DNA of 12,743 bases, taken from an uncultured Clostridia bacterium (lineage in GTDB: Bacteria; Bacillota; Clostridia; TANB77; CAG-508). Below are positions 1-7,631 of this stretch, one piece after another. The position numbers and the translations under genes were made by a program. Under the pieces are notes generated by a model that saw only the letters and a list, made by a program, of their open reading frames with translations, had not been told where the DNA came from and did not search any database. Numbering within the stretch: the stretch's first letter is position 1; each line of letters begins with the position of its first letter. The stretch spans positions 1 through 12,743 of the forward strand of contig CALXJL010000039.1 in NCBI GenBank assembly GCA_944388615.1, in the 5' to 3' direction.

Positions 1-1085
1 ATAAACCATATTACAAAAAACACAATAGCTATTCCTATAATTGTAGGGACAAAATAACCACTAATTTTATCTGCAATTTTAGCAATTGGAGCTTTTGTAT
101 TAGTCATTTCTACAACTAATCTAACAATCTCTGATACAGTAGAATCTTTTCCAATTTTTTCTGCTTTATATTTTATTGATCCTTCATAATTAATACTTCC
201 TGCAATTACTTTAGATCCTTTTTCTCTTTTTACTGGCATACTTTCGCCAGTTATAAATGATTCATCAATGTGTGTTCTACCTTCTGTTATTGTTCCATCT
301 ACAGCTATTTTCTCTCCTGGCGCGCAAATAACAATATCCCCTTTTTCTATTTCGTCAATTGTTACATTTAATATTTTTCCTTCCTTTTCTATAACAGCTG
401 ATTTAGGTGTAATTGACATTAGTTCTGCTATTGCTTCTTTAGTCTTATTTTTATTTTTATTTTCTATATATTTTCCAATTTTTATAAAGAACAGAACAAT
501 AGCTGCTGATTCATAATATAAATGTTCTACATAAGATGTTTCTCCTTTTAGCATCATAAAAGTATTAAATATGCTGTATATATAACTACTTGCTACTCCT
601 ATTGTTACTAATGTATCCATGTTTGGAGTTTTATGTATTAAGTTCTTATATCCATTTTTTAATATATCTTTTCCCATAAATAATACTATTGTTGTAAGAA
701 TAAATAATGATATAGAATAATTCACTTGATAATGCATCATATGTAAAAATGGTATTGATGGTAGTCCTACCATATGTGCCATTGATATATATAATATTAG
801 TAATGATAATATTGTTATAGTTATTAATTTGTATTTCTCGTTACTTTTTTTCTTCTCTTCTTCTTTTAAATTATCTATTCCTAGACTTTCAAAACCTGCC
901 TTTTGTATAAACTTTTCTATTTGTTCTAGATCCAGTTTGTTCTCATCATAAGAAATAGATGCATTATTCATCACAAGGTTTACTGCTGCTCCATTAATCC
1001 CCTCTTGTTTATTTAAATATTTTTCAAGTCCACTAGAGCAAGCACTACAAGTCATTCCTCCTATTTTTAACAAAACTTTTTTCAT
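1..1085 (-). CDS. copA: Copper-translocating P1B-type ATPase, N-terminal part (runs off window)
   Basis: This is the first 361 codons of a heavy-metal P-type ATPase, which exports Cu(I) through the inner membrane using ATP. Residues 1-70 form a heavy-metal-associated domain with the metal site GMTCSAC (Cys13, Cys16). Several membrane segments follow from about residue 82, including the PNMDTLVTIG stretch typical of the family. The actuator-domain motif TGES lies in DESFITGESMPV, about residue 270. The CPC metal-passage motif, phosphorylation site and nucleotide-binding domain lie beyond the left edge, so copper specificity is inferred from the HMA motif and the adjacent chaperone. The start ATG at 1085 has an AAAGGA ribosome site about 13 bases upstream. 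The gene lies 42 bp after the copZ-like gene in the same orientation, so the two are probably one operon. Confidence 0.9.
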   Translation of the reverse strand, partial: MKKVLLKIGGMTCSACSSGLEKYLNKQEGINGAAVNLVMNNASISYDENKLDLEQIEKFIQKAGFESLGIDNLKEEEKKKSNEKYKLITITILSLLILYISMAHMVGLPSIPFLHMMHYQVNYSISLFILTTIVLFMGKDILKNGYKNLIHKTPNMDTLVTIGVASSYIYSIFNTFMMLKGETSYVEHLYYESAAIVLFFIKIGKYIENKNKNKTKEAIAELMSITPKSAVIEKEGKILNVTIDEIEKGDIVICAPGEKIAVDGTITEGRTHIDESFITGESMPVKREKGSKVIAGSINYEGSIKYKAEKIGKDSTVSEIVRLVVEMTNTKAPIAKIADKISGYFVPTIIGIAIVFFVIWF

Positions 1086-1127
1086 TACTTAATTATCGTC
1101 CTTTCAATCACAAAATTTCACTCTATA

Positions 1128-1334
1128 TTATTCTCCTGTAAAACCTGCATCTTCTATAGCTTCTTTTATATTATCTATATTAATTAGATCTTCATTAAAT
1201 TCTATATTTGCTTTTTTATCTTCTAAACTTACACTTGCTGTACTTACTCCTTCTAAATTATTAAGTACTTTTTCTAATCTATTTGAACATCCTTCACAAT
1301 GCATTCCTTCGATTTTTAATTCTATATTTTTCAT
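1128..1334 (-). CDS. copZ: Copper chaperone, CopZ-like (single HMA domain)
   Basis: A 68-residue protein made of one heavy-metal-associated domain, the usual length for CopZ. The metal-binding loop is GMHCEGC (Cys13, Cys16), followed by the expected beta-alpha-beta-beta-alpha-beta pattern ending in EAIEDAGF. CopZ-type proteins carry Cu(I) in the cytoplasm and hand it to the HMA domain of CopA, which is the next gene downstream. The ATG at 1334 is preceded by an AAGGGAG ribosome site. No CsoR or CopY repressor gene is present in the window, so metal control is not shown directly. Other soft metals cannot be excluded from sequence alone. Confidence 0.9.
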   Translation of the reverse strand: MKNIELKIEGMHCEGCSNRLEKVLNNLEGVSTASVSLEDKKANIEFNEDLINIDNIKEAIEDAGFTGE

Positions 1335-1370
1335 ATAAATCTACTCCCTTTCTTTTTATATTTTATACTA

Positions 1371-1400
1371 TATATATATCATTTTTTTAACATATTGTAA
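1371..1400 (-). promoter_or_regulatory. Possible promoter of the copZ-copA operon
   Basis: On the minus strand TTACAA (1395-1400) is followed after 18 bases by TATATA (1371-1376), with a second TATA-rich stretch just downstream. The -35 lies inside an imperfect dyad, TTACAATATGTTAA, which could serve a metal-responsive repressor. It does not match the CopY box exactly. AT-rich background makes this only a moderate call. Confidence 0.4.
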
Positions 1401-1417
1401 ATTCTTTTTCATTAAAT

Positions 1418-1456
1418 AAAAAAAGCAGAAAAATTAGTTTTTATCTAATCTTTCTG
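1418..1456 (-). terminator. Rho-independent terminator after the ABC exporter operon
   Basis: On the minus strand the 12-base arms CAGAAAGATTAG (1445-1456) and CTAATTTTTCTG (1426-1437) pair with one mismatch around a 7-base loop. They are followed by GC and a run of seven T (1418-1424). The hairpin starts about 10 bp after the permease stop and separates the exporter from copZ. Confidence 0.8.
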
Positions 1457-1466
1457 ACTTATATTT

Positions 1467-2690
1467 TTATTTATGTAAAAATTCTCTAATTTTAATTTTT
1501 CCACCATAATTTAATATTGCATTTGAATATATTTTTATTGTAAGTTTAGTAATAACTATTATTGTAAGTATTAGAACAATAAAAGATATTATAATTTCAG
1601 AAGGCTCAGCAATTCCCATCATTACTCTAAAAGGCATGCAAAATGGTGATGATATTGGGAATATTGATGCAAATACATTCAAGTTACTTGTTGGATTCAT
1701 CATTGTAAAATATGATAAGTAAAATCCAATTATAGCAACAAAAGCTACTGGTGTATTGGCTGATTGTATATCTTCTGGTTTACTAACTGTAGATCCTGTA
1801 AGTGCATACAACATTGCATATGTAAAATATCCTAATATAAAATATGCTATAGTAATTATACCTAAACTAGGTGTTATCATTGACATATCAAGTACTGAAT
1901 TTAATATTTCCGGTTCAATAAATGATTTTGCACAAATTAATGCTGTAAGTACTATTATACAAAGTTGTGCAAGTCCTACTAGACCTATACCAATTGTTTT
2001 ACCTACTACTATATTGGTAGGTGATGTTGATGTTACAAGTGTTTCTATAATTCTTGATGTTTTTTCTGTTGTTATTGATGATGATACTTGATATGCACAG
2101 AAATATATTGCATAAAATAATACTAATGATAACAACATAATGATTATTACATTTCCTTTTACTTCTTCTTCCTCAGTTTGTTCCATTGTGAATTCTATAT
2201 TTGGATTAAGACTATTTAATTGTTCTTGTGTTAATCCTAATTTTGATATTTGCAAACTTGAATAAGCTGAATTCAATGCATTTGATAAGTCCTCTGGTAT
2301 TTGAGTATAACTTGTCATACTCTCTACTATGTATCTTATTTTTAAATTAGAATCATTTTTTTCAATAATGATACTAGATTCTATTTCACCATTTTCTATT
2401 TTCTGTTTAATTTCATTAAATTCTATATTATCTGTTACTACTTCAAATTCATATCCTAGATCTAATGAATTTAATTCATCCAATGTTCCTTCATATATAT
2501 TATTAGTATCAACTACTAATATTTTTTCTTTACTATTAGAGTTTTCTTCTCCACTTATGGCATTCATTATATTAGGTATATTAAATCCTAGTATAATAAA
2601 TAATAATATAATTACTGTTGATATAATAAAAGATTTTCTTTGCACCATATCTTTTATTGTAAATCCTATTACCACTTTTAAATCATTCAC
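1467..2690 (-). CDS. ABC-2 family exporter permease (NatB/YhaP-like)
   Basis: This is the membrane subunit of an ABC exporter, about 407 residues. One membrane segment lies near the N-terminus (about residues 20-40). A long extracytoplasmic domain follows (about 45-180), then a cluster of five further segments from about 183 to the end. The motif TEKTSRIIETL after the second segment is characteristic of the NatB/YhaP ABC-2 type. Relatives export Na+ or unknown small molecules; the substrate here is not shown. I prefer the GTG at 2690, because AGGTGAG stands just before it and relatives begin with this stretch. A GTG at 2699 would add three residues and overlap the ATPase stop by 8 bp. With either start, translation is probably coupled to the ATPase. 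Confidence 0.88.
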   Translation of the reverse strand: MNDLKVVIGFTIKDMVQRKSFIISTVIILLFIILGFNIPNIMNAISGEENSNSKEKILVVDTNNIYEGTLDELNSLDLGYEFEVVTDNIEFNEIKQKIENGEIESSIIIEKNDSNLKIRYIVESMTSYTQIPEDLSNALNSAYSSLQISKLGLTQEQLNSLNPNIEFTMEQTEEEEVKGNVIIIMLLSLVLFYAIYFCAYQVSSSITTEKTSRIIETLVTSTSPTNIVVGKTIGIGLVGLAQLCIIVLTALICAKSFIEPEILNSVLDMSMITPSLGIITIAYFILGYFTYAMLYALTGSTVSKPEDIQSANTPVAFVAIIGFYLSYFTMMNPTSNLNVFASIFPISSPFCMPFRVMMGIAEPSEIIISFIVLILTIIVITKLTIKIYSNAILNYGGKIKIREFLHK

Positions 2691-2691
2691 A

Positions 2692-3582
2692 TTACTCACC
2701 TACCTTTTCTATGAAAATATCATTTAATGTTGGTTTCTGAATTTCAAATTTTGTTATTTCAATTTGTTTTTCAACTAATGTATTTAATAATTTTCTAGCA
2801 ATATCTTCATTATCTATTTTAATTGTATACTTATTGTCTACATTATTTTCTATTGTTAAATTCAAATCTGAAATCATATCATCAATTTTAGTATTTGTAC
2901 TTACTAGTAGTCTATTTGCTTTATATGAATTTTTTATATCTTTCAAATTTCCTTGTAATACAGTTTTACCTCTGTTAAGAATTACTATATCACTACAAAA
3001 TTCTTCTATTGTAGCCATTTGATGTGCTGACATTATAATATATTTTCCTTGTTTAACTAAATCTATAATAATATTTTTTAAGATTTCTGTATTAACAGGA
3101 TCAAGTCCACTAAAAGGCTCATCTAAAATTACTAAATCTGGATTATGTATTATTGAAGTCATAAACTGAACTTTTTGCTGATTACCTTTTGATAGTTTTT
3201 CTGCAGGCATATTTAAATATTCTTCAACTTTTAACTCCTTAGATAATTCTTTTATTTTTTCATCCGCATCTTGTCTACTCATTCCCTTTAACCTTGCAAA
3301 ATAAATTAATTGATCATAGACTTTTGTTTTTGGATATACCCCTCTTTCTTCAGGCAAATATCCAAAATTTACACTCTTTCTTTCAACTTTTTTACCATTC
3401 CAAGTTATTTCACCAGTATCCTTTTCTACTATTCCTAAAATCATTCTTATCGTAGTAGTTTTTCCTGCTCCGTTTGTTCCTAAAAGTCCGTATACCCCTG
3501 GTTTATCCATAGTAATTGAAATATTATCTACTGCTTTTTTACTACCAAAGTTTTTACTAACTCCTTTCAAAACTAGTCCCAT
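2692..3582 (-). CDS. ABC transporter ATP-binding subunit (NatA-like)
   Basis: A 296-residue ATPase that powers the ABC-2 permease encoded directly downstream. Walker A is GTNGAGKTT (residues 35-43), the signature is LSKGNQQ (130-136), Walker B is LVILDEPFSGLDP (150-161), and the switch His is in SAHQ (His187). The Q-loop position reads LPEERG, as is common in the NatA group. A C-terminal region of about 80 residues, after residue 215, is typical of this group. The start at 3582 is chosen because AAAGGAGGAGATAAA precedes it; a longer frame opening at 3642 lacks a ribosome site and would add 20 residues unlike the family. Substrate is unknown. Confidence 0.92.
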   Translation of the reverse strand: MGLVLKGVSKNFGSKKAVDNISITMDKPGVYGLLGTNGAGKTTTIRMILGIVEKDTGEITWNGKKVERKSVNFGYLPEERGVYPKTKVYDQLIYFARLKGMSRQDADEKIKELSKELKVEEYLNMPAEKLSKGNQQKVQFMTSIIHNPDLVILDEPFSGLDPVNTEILKNIIIDLVKQGKYIIMSAHQMATIEEFCSDIVILNRGKTVLQGNLKDIKNSYKANRLLVSTNTKIDDMISDLNLTIENNVDNKYTIKIDNEDIARKLLNTLVEKQIEITKFEIQKPTLNDIFIEKVGE

Positions 3583-3670
3583 TTTATCTCCTCCTTTGAA
3601 CTTTGAGAACGAACTTTCTTTGGTATGTTCCCTAAAATTCATTTTTTTATATTAAATATAAATCCAGTAT

Positions 3671-3699
3671 ATATTACCATATTAGTTAAGTTATTACAA
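3671..3699 (-). promoter_or_regulatory. Promoter of the ABC exporter operon
   Basis: On the minus strand TTGTAA (3694-3699), a 17-base spacer and TAATAT (3671-3676) lie about 90 bp before the ATPase start. A short symmetric motif, TTACA-N8-TGTAA, overlaps the -35 region (about 3694-3711) and could be an operator. Confidence 0.55.
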
Positions 3700-3726
3700 T
3701 ACAATATGTAAACATGTTAATAGTAA

Positions 3727-4369
3727 TTAATCTTTAATTAAAATTGCACATTTTATTTTTTCATCTAATAATTTTTCAAAATTCAATGCATCTTGTTTTG
3801 TTCCAACAATTTTTCCATAATGTATTGGAACAGCTATTTCAGGTTTTATTATATTTATTAGTTCTGCTGCCTCTTTGTAATCCATTGTATATGTTCCTCC
3901 TACAGGTATAAAAGCAACATCACATTTTATATTTTTATTTTCTGGAGTTATATCTGTATCTCCTGCAATATAATATTTAATATTATTTATTTCTATAATA
4001 TATCCAACCCACTGATTTTTCATTGGATGAAATGCTTTATTTATATTATATGCGGGTATAGTATTTATTTTTATATCTCCTATTTTATATTCATTATTAG
4101 GTTTTACTATTATAACATTTTTCTTATCGAATCCGCATTTCTTCTACTTTTCTTGATAAAGAAACTGGTATAACTATTATAGTATCCAATTTCATAACCT
4201 TTTCTATATCTTCTTCTGAATAATGGTCATAATGATCATGTGTAATCATAATAATATCTGCATCATTATATTTTTTATCTATTTTAAATGGATCTATATA
4301 TATTACTTTTTCTTTATTAATTCTAATACTACTATGACACAATACCTCTATATTGTTTAACATTTTCAT
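3727..4369 (-). pseudogene. UlaG-like metallo-beta-lactamase-fold hydrolase, interrupted by a one-base frameshift
   Basis: Two adjoining reading frames together make one complete protein of about 213 residues, the normal size for UlaG/YtkL-type metal-dependent hydrolases. The first part has the zinc motif HDHYDH and stops at codon 82. The second part, in the +1 frame, continues with GFDKKNVIIVKP, TIPAYNINKAFHP, AGDTD and the ligand VPIHYG. Removing one A from GAAGAAATGC (T-run 4138-4140 on the plus strand) restores one frame with every motif in place. The ATG at 4023 is therefore only an internal Met. Start is at 4369 or, with better spacing from AAAGGAG, at 4363. The substrate is unknown; relatives act on phosphoesters or lactones. 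Either a recent mutation or a sequencing error explains this. Confidence 0.8.
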
Positions 4370-4401
4370 CTCTCCTTTATATAATATTTCTTTGTAATTA
4401 T

Positions 4402-4656
4402 CTAAGCTTTCATAGCAATAAACAAAATGTTATTTTCTACAACATGCTTTCCAGTAGAATCTTCATACTCATCCCCTGTTTCATATACATTGTATCCCAT
4501 ATTTTGTAGTTTTGTTTTACTAAGATTTATAAAATCCATCATTTCTATATCATTTAGATTTTCTCTAATTTTTAATTCATAAAAAGTAAAAACTATTTTT
4601 TCTGAATTTTCTTCAATCTTCCTATCTATATAATCTGTTATATACTGTAAAGTCAT
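4402..4656 (-). CDS. Hypothetical protein, 84 aa, coupled to an XRE regulator
   Basis: I do not recognise a characterised family. The protein is acidic and soluble, with no signal or membrane segment. It has a predicted helical first half (IDRKIEENSEKIVFTFYELK) and a beta-rich end (YNVYETGDEY...NNILFIAMK). Its ATG lies 3 bp after the stop of the XRE regulator, with the ribosome site AGGAGAGGA lying inside the last codons of that gene. The two are therefore almost certainly translated together. The frameshifted hydrolase starts 32 bp downstream. Such small proteins paired with a regulator often occur on mobile elements, but nothing here proves that. Confidence 0.75.
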   Translation of the reverse strand: MTLQYITDYIDRKIEENSEKIVFTFYELKIRENLNDIEMMDFINLSKTKLQNMGYNVYETGDEYEDSTGKHVVENNILFIAMKA

Positions 4657-4659
4657 TTT

Positions 4660-5259
4660 CTATCCTCTCCTATCTACTATAAATGGTTCTACTATATTGG
4701 GCATATGTTCCTCACATAATTTTCTCCTTATAATTGCATCACCACCAAATATATAATATAAACCTATTTCTGAAATCTTGTTAATTATTACTGGATCCCC
4801 TTTTACTTTCTTACATAATTCAATCGCTTTTTCAGGTATTACTTCTCTTGGCACTCTAATTTCTTTTTTACATTCTTCATCTGCAAAACCAATACATTTA
4901 GTTTGAACGGAAGTAATATATGTTTTATCCTCTTTTACTTCAAAAGTAATCCAATAATAATCTTCATCTGGTAAAATGGAATTAAATCTCATTTTTTTAT
5001 AATCTTGATATAATAATGTTATTTTCACGAAACTATCTTCATCTGATCTTACTGCATCATCTGAAATTCCTAATATATAATCTGATGAAATATTAAATTC
5101 TACAGCTATTTTTTTTAAATTATAAACATCTGGCAAACATTCTTCTTGTTCATATCTCTGAATAGTTTTTTTGTTACATAGTATTTTTTCTGCAAATTGC
5201 TCTTGAGTTAAATTATTATTCTTTCTGATTTTCTTTATTCTTTCTCCAATAGTATCCAA
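4660..5259 (-). CDS. XRE-family transcriptional regulator with unknown C-terminal domain
   Basis: A 199-residue protein. Residues 5-62 are a helix-turn-helix of the Cro/C1 type (IKKIRKNNNLTQEQFAEKI...TIQRYEQEECLPDVYNLKKIA). Residues about 75-199 form a mixed alpha/beta domain I cannot assign; it is rich in Cys (six in the whole protein). The start is a TTG at 5259, chosen because GGAGGTGA stands 5 bases upstream and the helix-turn-helix begins right there. It leads the three-gene minus-strand group regulator - 84-aa protein - hydrolase. A dyad at its own transcription start suggests self-repression. The ligand is unknown. Confidence 0.85.
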   Translation of the reverse strand: MDTIGERIKKIRKNNNLTQEQFAEKILCNKKTIQRYEQEECLPDVYNLKKIAVEFNISSDYILGISDDAVRSDEDSFVKITLLYQDYKKMRFNSILPDEDYYWITFEVKEDKTYITSVQTKCIGFADEECKKEIRVPREVIPEKAIELCKKVKGDPVIINKISEIGLYYIFGGDAIIRRKLCEEHMPNIVEPFIVDRRG

Positions 5260-5309
5260 TTATTTCACCTCCATAAAGATTATAATTTGAAAATACTATA
5301 AAATAAAGA

Positions 5310-5321
5310 GACATTTCTGTC
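5310..5321. promoter_or_regulatory. Likely operator of the XRE regulator (dyad GACA-TTTC-TGTC)
   Basis: The perfect dyad GACATTTCTGTC lies 7 bp downstream of the -10 of the regulator's promoter, at the expected start of transcription. Short dyads of this kind are typical XRE-family operators. No second copy was seen nearby. Assignment to this regulator is inference. Confidence 0.5.
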
Positions 5322-5328
5322 CATTTAT

Positions 5329-5357
5329 TTTATACACTATATTTATCAAAATCACAA
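5329..5357 (-). promoter_or_regulatory. Promoter of the XRE regulator operon
   Basis: On the minus strand TTGTGA (5352-5357), a 17-base spacer and TATAAA (5329-5334) are followed by the dyad at 5310-5321. Transcription would begin near 5322 and reach the TTG start after about 60 bases. Confidence 0.6.
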
Positions 5358-5390
5358 TACTTTAAAAGAACTTTAATGGAATCAAATTGT

Positions 5391-5419
5391 TTGTATTATG
5401 TCTACTTTTATGTTGTAAT
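5391..5419 (+). promoter_or_regulatory. Possible promoter of the patatin-like gene
   Basis: TTGTAT (5391-5396), a 17-base spacer and TGTAAT (5414-5419) precede the gene. A perfect 8-bp inverted repeat, AATTATTA-TG-TAATAATT (5417-5434), overlaps the end of the -10 and the expected start site, a position suited to a repressor. Confidence 0.4.
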
Positions 5420-5456
5420 TATTATGTAATAATTCTTAAAGAGAGGATGAGACCTG

Positions 5457-6053
5457 ATGAAAAAAATATCGTTAGCCTTTTCAGGCGGAGGTTGCTCCAT
5501 CATATATTATTCGAGATTAGCTCGGATATTATATGAAAAAGGGGTTTATTGCATCAGCGATTTTCCCACCCCCATTATAATTCAGTCAGTCAATGCACGA
5601 ACTGGAGAAGTTGTATACTTTAGTAACCTGGACATTCCAGATGAAAAAGTCATTAAACATGCTTCTGTAAAAGAAGCTATAATGACTAGCACAGCTTTCC
5701 CCGGTCTATATAAGGGTATTACTGTTAAAGATGATGATGGTAATGACCTCCTATTGACTGATGGGGGAGTGCGTAGTAATGTTTGCATTAAAGCATTAAA
5801 AAAGATCACGAACACACAAGTGTGGGCGTGCACCTACTTTAAGAAATGTAAACAACCTGCAAATCACTTTCTTGGTATAGCTCAAAAGCTATTAATTGGT
5901 TCTTTGGATTATATCACCGAAAGGGAGCTTTCTCTTGCGGATAAAGTGCTAGAGATTAAGCGCACATCATCGACCGTATTAGATGTAAAAGTCAGACGGT
6001 TCGATGAAATGGAAAAATCAGGTGAAGCTCAGTTGTTGAGCTTACTTGATTAA
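5457..6053 (+). pseudogene. Patatin-like phospholipase lacking the catalytic Ser region (internal deletion)
   Basis: An uninterrupted 198-codon frame reads as a patatin-like acyl hydrolase with its middle missing. The N-terminus has the glycine-rich loop SGGG (residues 9-12). The second half has TPIIIQSVNARTGEVVYFSN, the conserved AIMTSTAFPGLY (74-85) and the catalytic dyad motif TDGGVRSN (Asp102). The GxSxG nucleophile elbow, normally about 30 residues after the glycine loop, is absent: the sequence jumps at about residue 32 from LYEKGV to ISDFPTPI. Roughly 90-100 residues seem lost in frame. The residues after SGGG (CSIIYYS) also differ from the usual GIYHIG pattern. The start ATG has GAGAGGA upstream. 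Its GC content and codon use are visibly higher than in all neighbours, suggesting transfer. It may be a dead remnant or a noncatalytic protein. Confidence 0.7.
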
Positions 6054-6059
6054 TCCTCT

Positions 6060-6090
6060 AAAAAACACCGCCTTAAATACGGTGTTTTTT
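6060..6090. terminator. Bidirectional Rho-independent terminator
   Basis: The perfect 11-base arms AAAAAACACCG (6060-6070) and CGGTGTTTTTT (6080-6090) enclose a 9-base loop. T-runs follow on both strands. It lies 7 bp after the patatin-like gene and 11 bp beyond the stop of the minus-strand gene ending at 6102, so it serves both. Confidence 0.92.
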
Positions 6091-6101
6091 TCTATTCTTT
6101 A

Positions 6102-7466
6102 TTATCTATATAACTTTTCTATTGCATTAGTTGCATTTTCTTCTAATTTATTAATATTATCTTGAGAAGTGTATACATATACACTTGGATTATAATAATT
6201 TACTATTCGTTTATTATTTATATCATTAATAATTGTTCTAAATCTTTCTAAACTATCTGCATTATATCTTACATATATTACATTATCTACAAGATCTACA
6301 TTTGGCTCATAAAATTTTGAATGCTTCACAACAACTTTTATTTCATTAGAATCATTTGCAATATATTCTACATCTCTATTTGCATATGAATTCACCCATA
6401 ATTCATTACTCATTGTAAAATTATAAGTATCTTCTATTTCTTGACTTGCTCCTATAGTATTGACATACTCAAACCCAGATACACCTATAGTAATTAATCC
6501 TCCACTAACGCCTGCTAATACTAATGATATTATAAAAGTAATAGCTAATCTAGTTTTATTTGACTTCTTACTTATAATGAAATTATATAATATTTCTAAT
6601 ATTATTATATTTACTATTATTGCAGAAATTAATCCTACTAAAAGCCCTACAAATAACATTCCTGTTTTAATAAATAAAAAGCTTAAAATTAAACAAGTTA
6701 CAAAAAATATTAAAGATGTTGCAAAACCTAAAGCAATACATATTGCAAAAAATTTCACTCCACACATTACAATTTTAGCTATACTTGTCAAAAAGTTATA
6801 TTGAGAATGATTAGGATCTCTTATTATAATTTTTTCTTTTTTATTTTCTAATAAAATTTTCTGATTATCTTGTTTTATATTTTCATCTTTTGTTTCTGTT
6901 TGTCCATTTTCTTCTATTATTTCATAATAATCTAAATATCTAATTTTAAAAATATGTAAATATACCACAAAACCTAAGACAAATGCTAAAATTAAATAAA
7001 TTGCCTCAATAATATTTCTAATAACTTTAATTATACTATAAGATAATCCACCTACAACTCCTGCCAAAACACTTGAACCTATTTCTCCAATAATTGCTAA
7101 TATAGATACTATAATTCCAATAACAATCAATTGTTCAATTACACATTTTATTTTTTGTTTAAATGTCATACTACTAAACATTTTTACTGTTTTTGTTATA
7201 TATGCAAAGAATTCATTAATATATTTGTTAAAATTTATTTTTGATTGCTTATTTTCATCCACTTGTTTTACATTTTCATTCATAAGTTCATCTATATTAT
7301 AGTTAAATAGTTTACAAATTAGCAATACTTTTTCCATTTCTGGATATGAACTACCTGATTCCCATTTTGAAACAGCTTGCCTTGACACTCCTAACATTTC
7401 TGCAAGTTGTTCTTGTGACAAATTATTTTCCTTTCTAATATTTTTTAAATTATCTGATAATTTCAT
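6102..7466 (-). CDS. XRE-HTH protein fused to a multi-pass membrane and extracytoplasmic domain
   Basis: A 454-residue protein. Residues 1-66 are a Cro/C1-type helix-turn-helix (LSQEQLAEMLGVSRQAVSKWESGSSYPEMEKV). About six hydrophobic segments follow: roughly 110-138, 146-172, 228-252, 253-270, 271-297 and 308-332. A charged cytoplasmic linker lies at about 175-222. Residues about 335-454 form a hydrophilic tail predicted to face outward, with the pattern VVVKHSKFYEPNVDL...NVIYVRYN. The layout suggests a membrane-tethered regulator that senses an envelope signal and binds DNA directly; this is inference. The ATG at 7466 has GGGAGGA 8 bases upstream. The gene before it, the histidine phosphatase, ends 165 bp away with no clear terminator between. 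Confidence 0.82.
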   Translation of the reverse strand: MKLSDNLKNIRKENNLSQEQLAEMLGVSRQAVSKWESGSSYPEMEKVLLICKLFNYNIDELMNENVKQVDENKQSKINFNKYINEFFAYITKTVKMFSSMTFKQKIKCVIEQLIVIGIIVSILAIIGEIGSSVLAGVVGGLSYSIIKVIRNIIEAIYLILAFVLGFVVYLHIFKIRYLDYYEIIEENGQTETKDENIKQDNQKILLENKKEKIIIRDPNHSQYNFLTSIAKIVMCGVKFFAICIALGFATSLIFFVTCLILSFLFIKTGMLFVGLLVGLISAIIVNIIILEILYNFIISKKSNKTRLAITFIISLVLAGVSGGLITIGVSGFEYVNTIGASQEIEDTYNFTMSNELWVNSYANRDVEYIANDSNEIKVVVKHSKFYEPNVDLVDNVIYVRYNADSLERFRTIINDINNKRIVNYYNPSVYVYTSQDNINKLEENATNAIEKLYR

Positions 7467-7491
7467 ATAATTTTCCTCCCTTCTTTTTCAG

Positions 7492-7555
7492 ATTATATGT
7501 TTTCTACCGGTTGCGTTCTACCAATTTTAGGTTGTTTTTTGTCAATTTCAGGTTG
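7492..7555 (-). promoter_or_regulatory. Activator-type promoter region with three 21-bp-spaced repeats
   Basis: On the minus strand a consensus TATAAT (7492-7497) lacks a recognisable -35 at the right distance. Upstream, CAACC occurs at 7509-7513, 7530-7534 and 7551-7555, exactly 21 bp apart, and two copies extend to CAACCTGAAATTG and CAACCTAAAATTG. Two helical turns between sites and a site near -45 fit a directly repeated activator binding site, as in LytTR-type regulons. Since 21 bp is seven codons, a short coding repeat cannot be excluded. Confidence 0.45.
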
Positions 7556-7631
7556 CATATCAGCATAATCCATGTACCATAGAAATATCTGTTGTGATAA
7601 TATATTTTGCACCTATTTCTTTATAATGATT

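Noticed and set aside
268..516. Plus-strand frames opposite copA, the exporter genes and the racemase
   Set aside because: They lie antisense to clear genes, have no ribosome sites and encode shadow sequence rich in I, F and S.
3727..4023. Separate 98-aa protein starting at 4023
   Set aside because: It is the back half of the frameshifted hydrolase; the preceding codons in the same frame carry conserved family sequence and there is no ribosome site.
7493..7612. Short minus-strand gene of 21-39 codons with a seven-residue repeat
   Set aside because: Possible GTG and ATG starts lack ribosome sites and the stop overlaps a TATAAT; kept only as an alternative reading of the repeats.
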